Assembly (NCBI GenBank): GCA_902525995.1
Contig: CABZJG010000087.1
Location: 1-7,590 of the forward strand
DNA from: Paracoccaceae bacterium
GTDB taxonomy: Bacteria > Pseudomonadota > Alphaproteobacteria > Rhodobacterales > Rhodobacteraceae
Direction of reading: 5' to 3'
DNA: 7,590 nucleotides
This document shows, piece by piece, positions 6,420 to 7,590 of this stretch (position 1 is its first letter; each line of letters opens with the position of its first letter). Under the pieces are notes generated by a model. The model was not told the origin of the DNA and ran no database searches. It saw nothing but the letters and a program-made list of their open reading frames with translations. A program made the translations under genes and the position numbers.

Positions 6420-7375
6420 TCCTCGATCGTTTCTGCACGCAGATCTGCGGCTTCTTTTTCGGAATAAAACAGAACCTTTTGCGGCAGTGGAAGCTCTTGA
6501 AACGCCTCGGGCCAGTCCGACACCGGCAGCGCTGCAGGCAGTGACCAATTGCCTGTGGGGATCAGATTTTGAAACGTATCAGTCAGGATAAAGGCCAAAA
6601 ACGCATCTGCCAGTTCGGGGTTGTCAGTGCCGGCAATTTTCGCTGCCAGTTCCACCATGAAATAATGCCCTTCTGGAAAGATCGCGGCTTTCTTGGTCAG
6701 ATCACCCTCTGCAACGATGTGATAGGCGGGCGATGTGGTATAGGACAGCACCATATCCGCTTCGCCGTCTGTAAAGAGGCCATAGGATTCAGACCATCCT
6801 TTGGTCACGGTTAGGATTTTAGGTGCCAATTGCTCCCACACGCTTTCGGCGCGGTCGCCGTAAACCGACTTGACCCAAAGCACCAAGGCAAGGCCCGAGA
6901 TCGAGCTGCGCGGATCCTGGATCACCAGTGATAGACTATCATCAGCAGCCAGCAATTCATCAAAGGATTGCGGCGCGTTCGGCAGGCTTTCGGTGTTATA
7001 GATGAACGCCGTGTGGCTATAGTTGAACGGCAAGAACACCTCATCCGTCCAGTCCAGTGGCAGGGTCAGCTTCGCCACATCCTGCCCGTGCGGGGCAAAA
7101 AGACCGGTTTCACGCGCCTTTTTGGTGATGTCGGTGTTAAGCCCGATCACCGCATCGGCGTCTGTCCGTGCGCCTTCCAATATAATGCGGCCCAGCACAT
7201 CGCCGGTTTTGAACTGCAAATCACAGTCGCAACTGGCCTCAAACGCGGCTTCGATTGAAGGGCCCGGACCCCACTCTGAGGCAAAATAATCCGGGGCGTA
7301 AACTGTTAACACAGGGGTGTCTGCCAGCGCTGCGCTGGCTGTCAAAAGAGCCGCTGCAAATGTAAGGTTTTTCAT
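6395..7375 (-). CDS. thiB: Thiamine-binding periplasmic protein
   Basis: A 326-residue solute-binding protein that captures thiamine and its phosphates in the periplasm and hands them to ThiPQ. It has a signal peptide of about 18 residues ending in ALA before D19. Signatures close to those of E. coli ThiB (TbpA) run in order: LTVYAPDYFASEWGPGP (23-39), the cysteine pair SCDCDL (48-53), LPFNYSHTAFIYN (115-127), QDPRSSISGLALVLW (153-167), VTKGWSESYGLF (190-201), DMVLSYTTSPAYH (207-219), EGHYFMVE (235-242) and IPTGNWSLP (272-280). C49 and C51 match the conserved CxC. GGAG (7384-7387) lies 8 nt before the ATG. It is the first gene of the thiBPQ operon, under the TPP riboswitch. Confidence 0.96.
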   Translation of the reverse strand: MKNLTFAAALLTASAALADTPVLTVYAPDYFASEWGPGPSIEAAFEASCDCDLQFKTGDVLGRIILEGARTDADAVIGLNTDITKKARETGLFAPHGQDVAKLTLPLDWTDEVFLPFNYSHTAFIYNTESLPNAPQSFDELLAADDSLSLVIQDPRSSISGLALVLWVKSVYGDRAESVWEQLAPKILTVTKGWSESYGLFTDGEADMVLSYTTSPAYHIVAEGDLTKKAAIFPEGHYFMVELAAKIAGTDNPELADAFLAFILTDTFQNLIPTGNWSLPAALPVSDWPEAFQELPLPQKVLFYSEKEAADLRAETIEEWRRALSK

Positions 7376-7379
7376 TTCT

Positions 7380-7440
7380 CACTCTCCATACATGCGACGG
7401 GCGGAGTGGGCTTGGCGATCTGCCGTACCTTTCCTCCGCC
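7380..7440 (-). promoter_or_regulatory. thiB: Riboswitch expression platform, likely translational
   Basis: GGCGGAG in the 3' part of the aptamer (7440-7434) is perfectly complementary to downstream CTCCGCC (7406-7400). CACTC (7408-7404) overlaps that partner and can instead pair with GAGTG (7384-7380), which overlaps the thiB Shine-Dalgarno GGAG (7387-7384). The two pairings exclude each other. No T-tract lies between the aptamer and the ATG, so regulation is probably by hiding the ribosome binding site rather than by attenuation. This is inferred from complementarity, without folding energies. Confidence 0.55.
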
Positions 7441-7507
7441 GGTCCTAACCGATTCAGGTTCAACGGGTTCGCAAAATGCATCTCAGCCACAAGGGCTCCC
7501 CGAGGTA
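7426..7507 (-). ncRNA. TPP (THI-box) riboswitch aptamer upstream of thiB
   Basis: On the minus strand the leader carries the THI-box hallmarks in order. These are GGGGAGCCC after the 5' P1 strand, CTGAGA (7486-7481), ACCCGTTGAACCTGA (7468-7454), and a hairpin CGGT-TAGG-ACCG followed by GGCGGAGGAAAGG. P1 closes as TACCT (7507-7503) with AGGTA (7430-7426). The aptamer ends 50 nt before the thiB ATG. It binds thiamine pyrophosphate and should switch off thiBPQ when TPP is plentiful. Confidence 0.95.
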
Positions 7508-7516
7508 AAAAAAGGT

Positions 7517-7545
7517 GTAATATGTCTGGTTTGGGAACACAAGCG
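7517..7545 (-). promoter_or_regulatory. Possible promoter of the thiBPQ leader
   Basis: On the minus strand TATTAC (7522-7517) could serve as a -10 box. It would start the transcript near 7510, just before the riboswitch 5' end at 7507. The -35 region at a 15-17 bp spacing (CTTG around 7545-7540) matches the consensus poorly, so the call rests mainly on position. Confidence 0.3.
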
Positions 7546-7590
7546 CTCTATCGCAATAGCCAAATTTGTGCTAAGGTAAGATATTCCAAC

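Noticed and set aside
7522..7590. Plus-strand ATG with an AGG upstream, open to the right edge (about 23 codons)
   Set aside because: It overlaps the likely thiB promoter, is truncated, and the peptide is not recognisable; a real gene cannot be supported.

Overview
The window looks like chromosomal DNA from an alphaproteobacterium, most likely a marine Rhodobacterales (Roseobacter-type) species. This rests on GC-rich coding with alphaproteobacterial protein style, the pairing of a COG0523 zinc GTPase with a DUF1826 protein and a small DUF6525-like protein, and a roseobacter-like iron-containing alcohol dehydrogenase. Family names come from recognising motifs by eye; no database search was run. 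I see no mobile element, CRISPR array, rRNA or tRNA.

Layout, left to right. Positions 1-276 are mostly non-coding, with one weak terminator-like hairpin. Positions 277-2389 (minus strand) hold a tight three-gene operon: a ZigA-type COG0523/CobW GTPase, a DUF1826 protein and a small DUF6525-like protein. Both junctions are 4-bp ATGA overlaps. A 105-bp divergent intergenic region follows, with three inverted repeats, two of which overlay the predicted -10 and -35 elements of the GTPase operon. A plus-strand Rrf2-family regulator (2495-2899) reads away from it and ends in a strong hairpin at the convergent junction.

Positions 2999-4144 (minus) encode an iron-containing alcohol dehydrogenase interrupted by one in-frame TAG where the family normally has tryptophan. 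A normally conserved proline is also leucine 15 codons later, so I call it a pseudogene, or possibly a sequencing error. Upstream on the same strand lies a complete thiamine ABC importer operon, thiB-thiP-thiQ (7375 to 4220), with overlapping genes. A well-formed TPP riboswitch (7426-7507) precedes thiB and appears built for translational control.

How the parts work together: the left operon is probably a zinc-limitation module, with the GTPase supplying metal to client proteins and the other two products of unknown role. The right operon imports thiamine or its phosphates across the inner membrane and is shut off by TPP. The dehydrogenase follows the thiamine operon by 75 bp and may be co-transcribed with it. 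Most of the window is ordinary. The points worth a second look are the amber codon in the dehydrogenase, the riboswitch expression platform, the operator cluster in the divergent promoter, and an oxygenase-like residue pattern in DUF1826.
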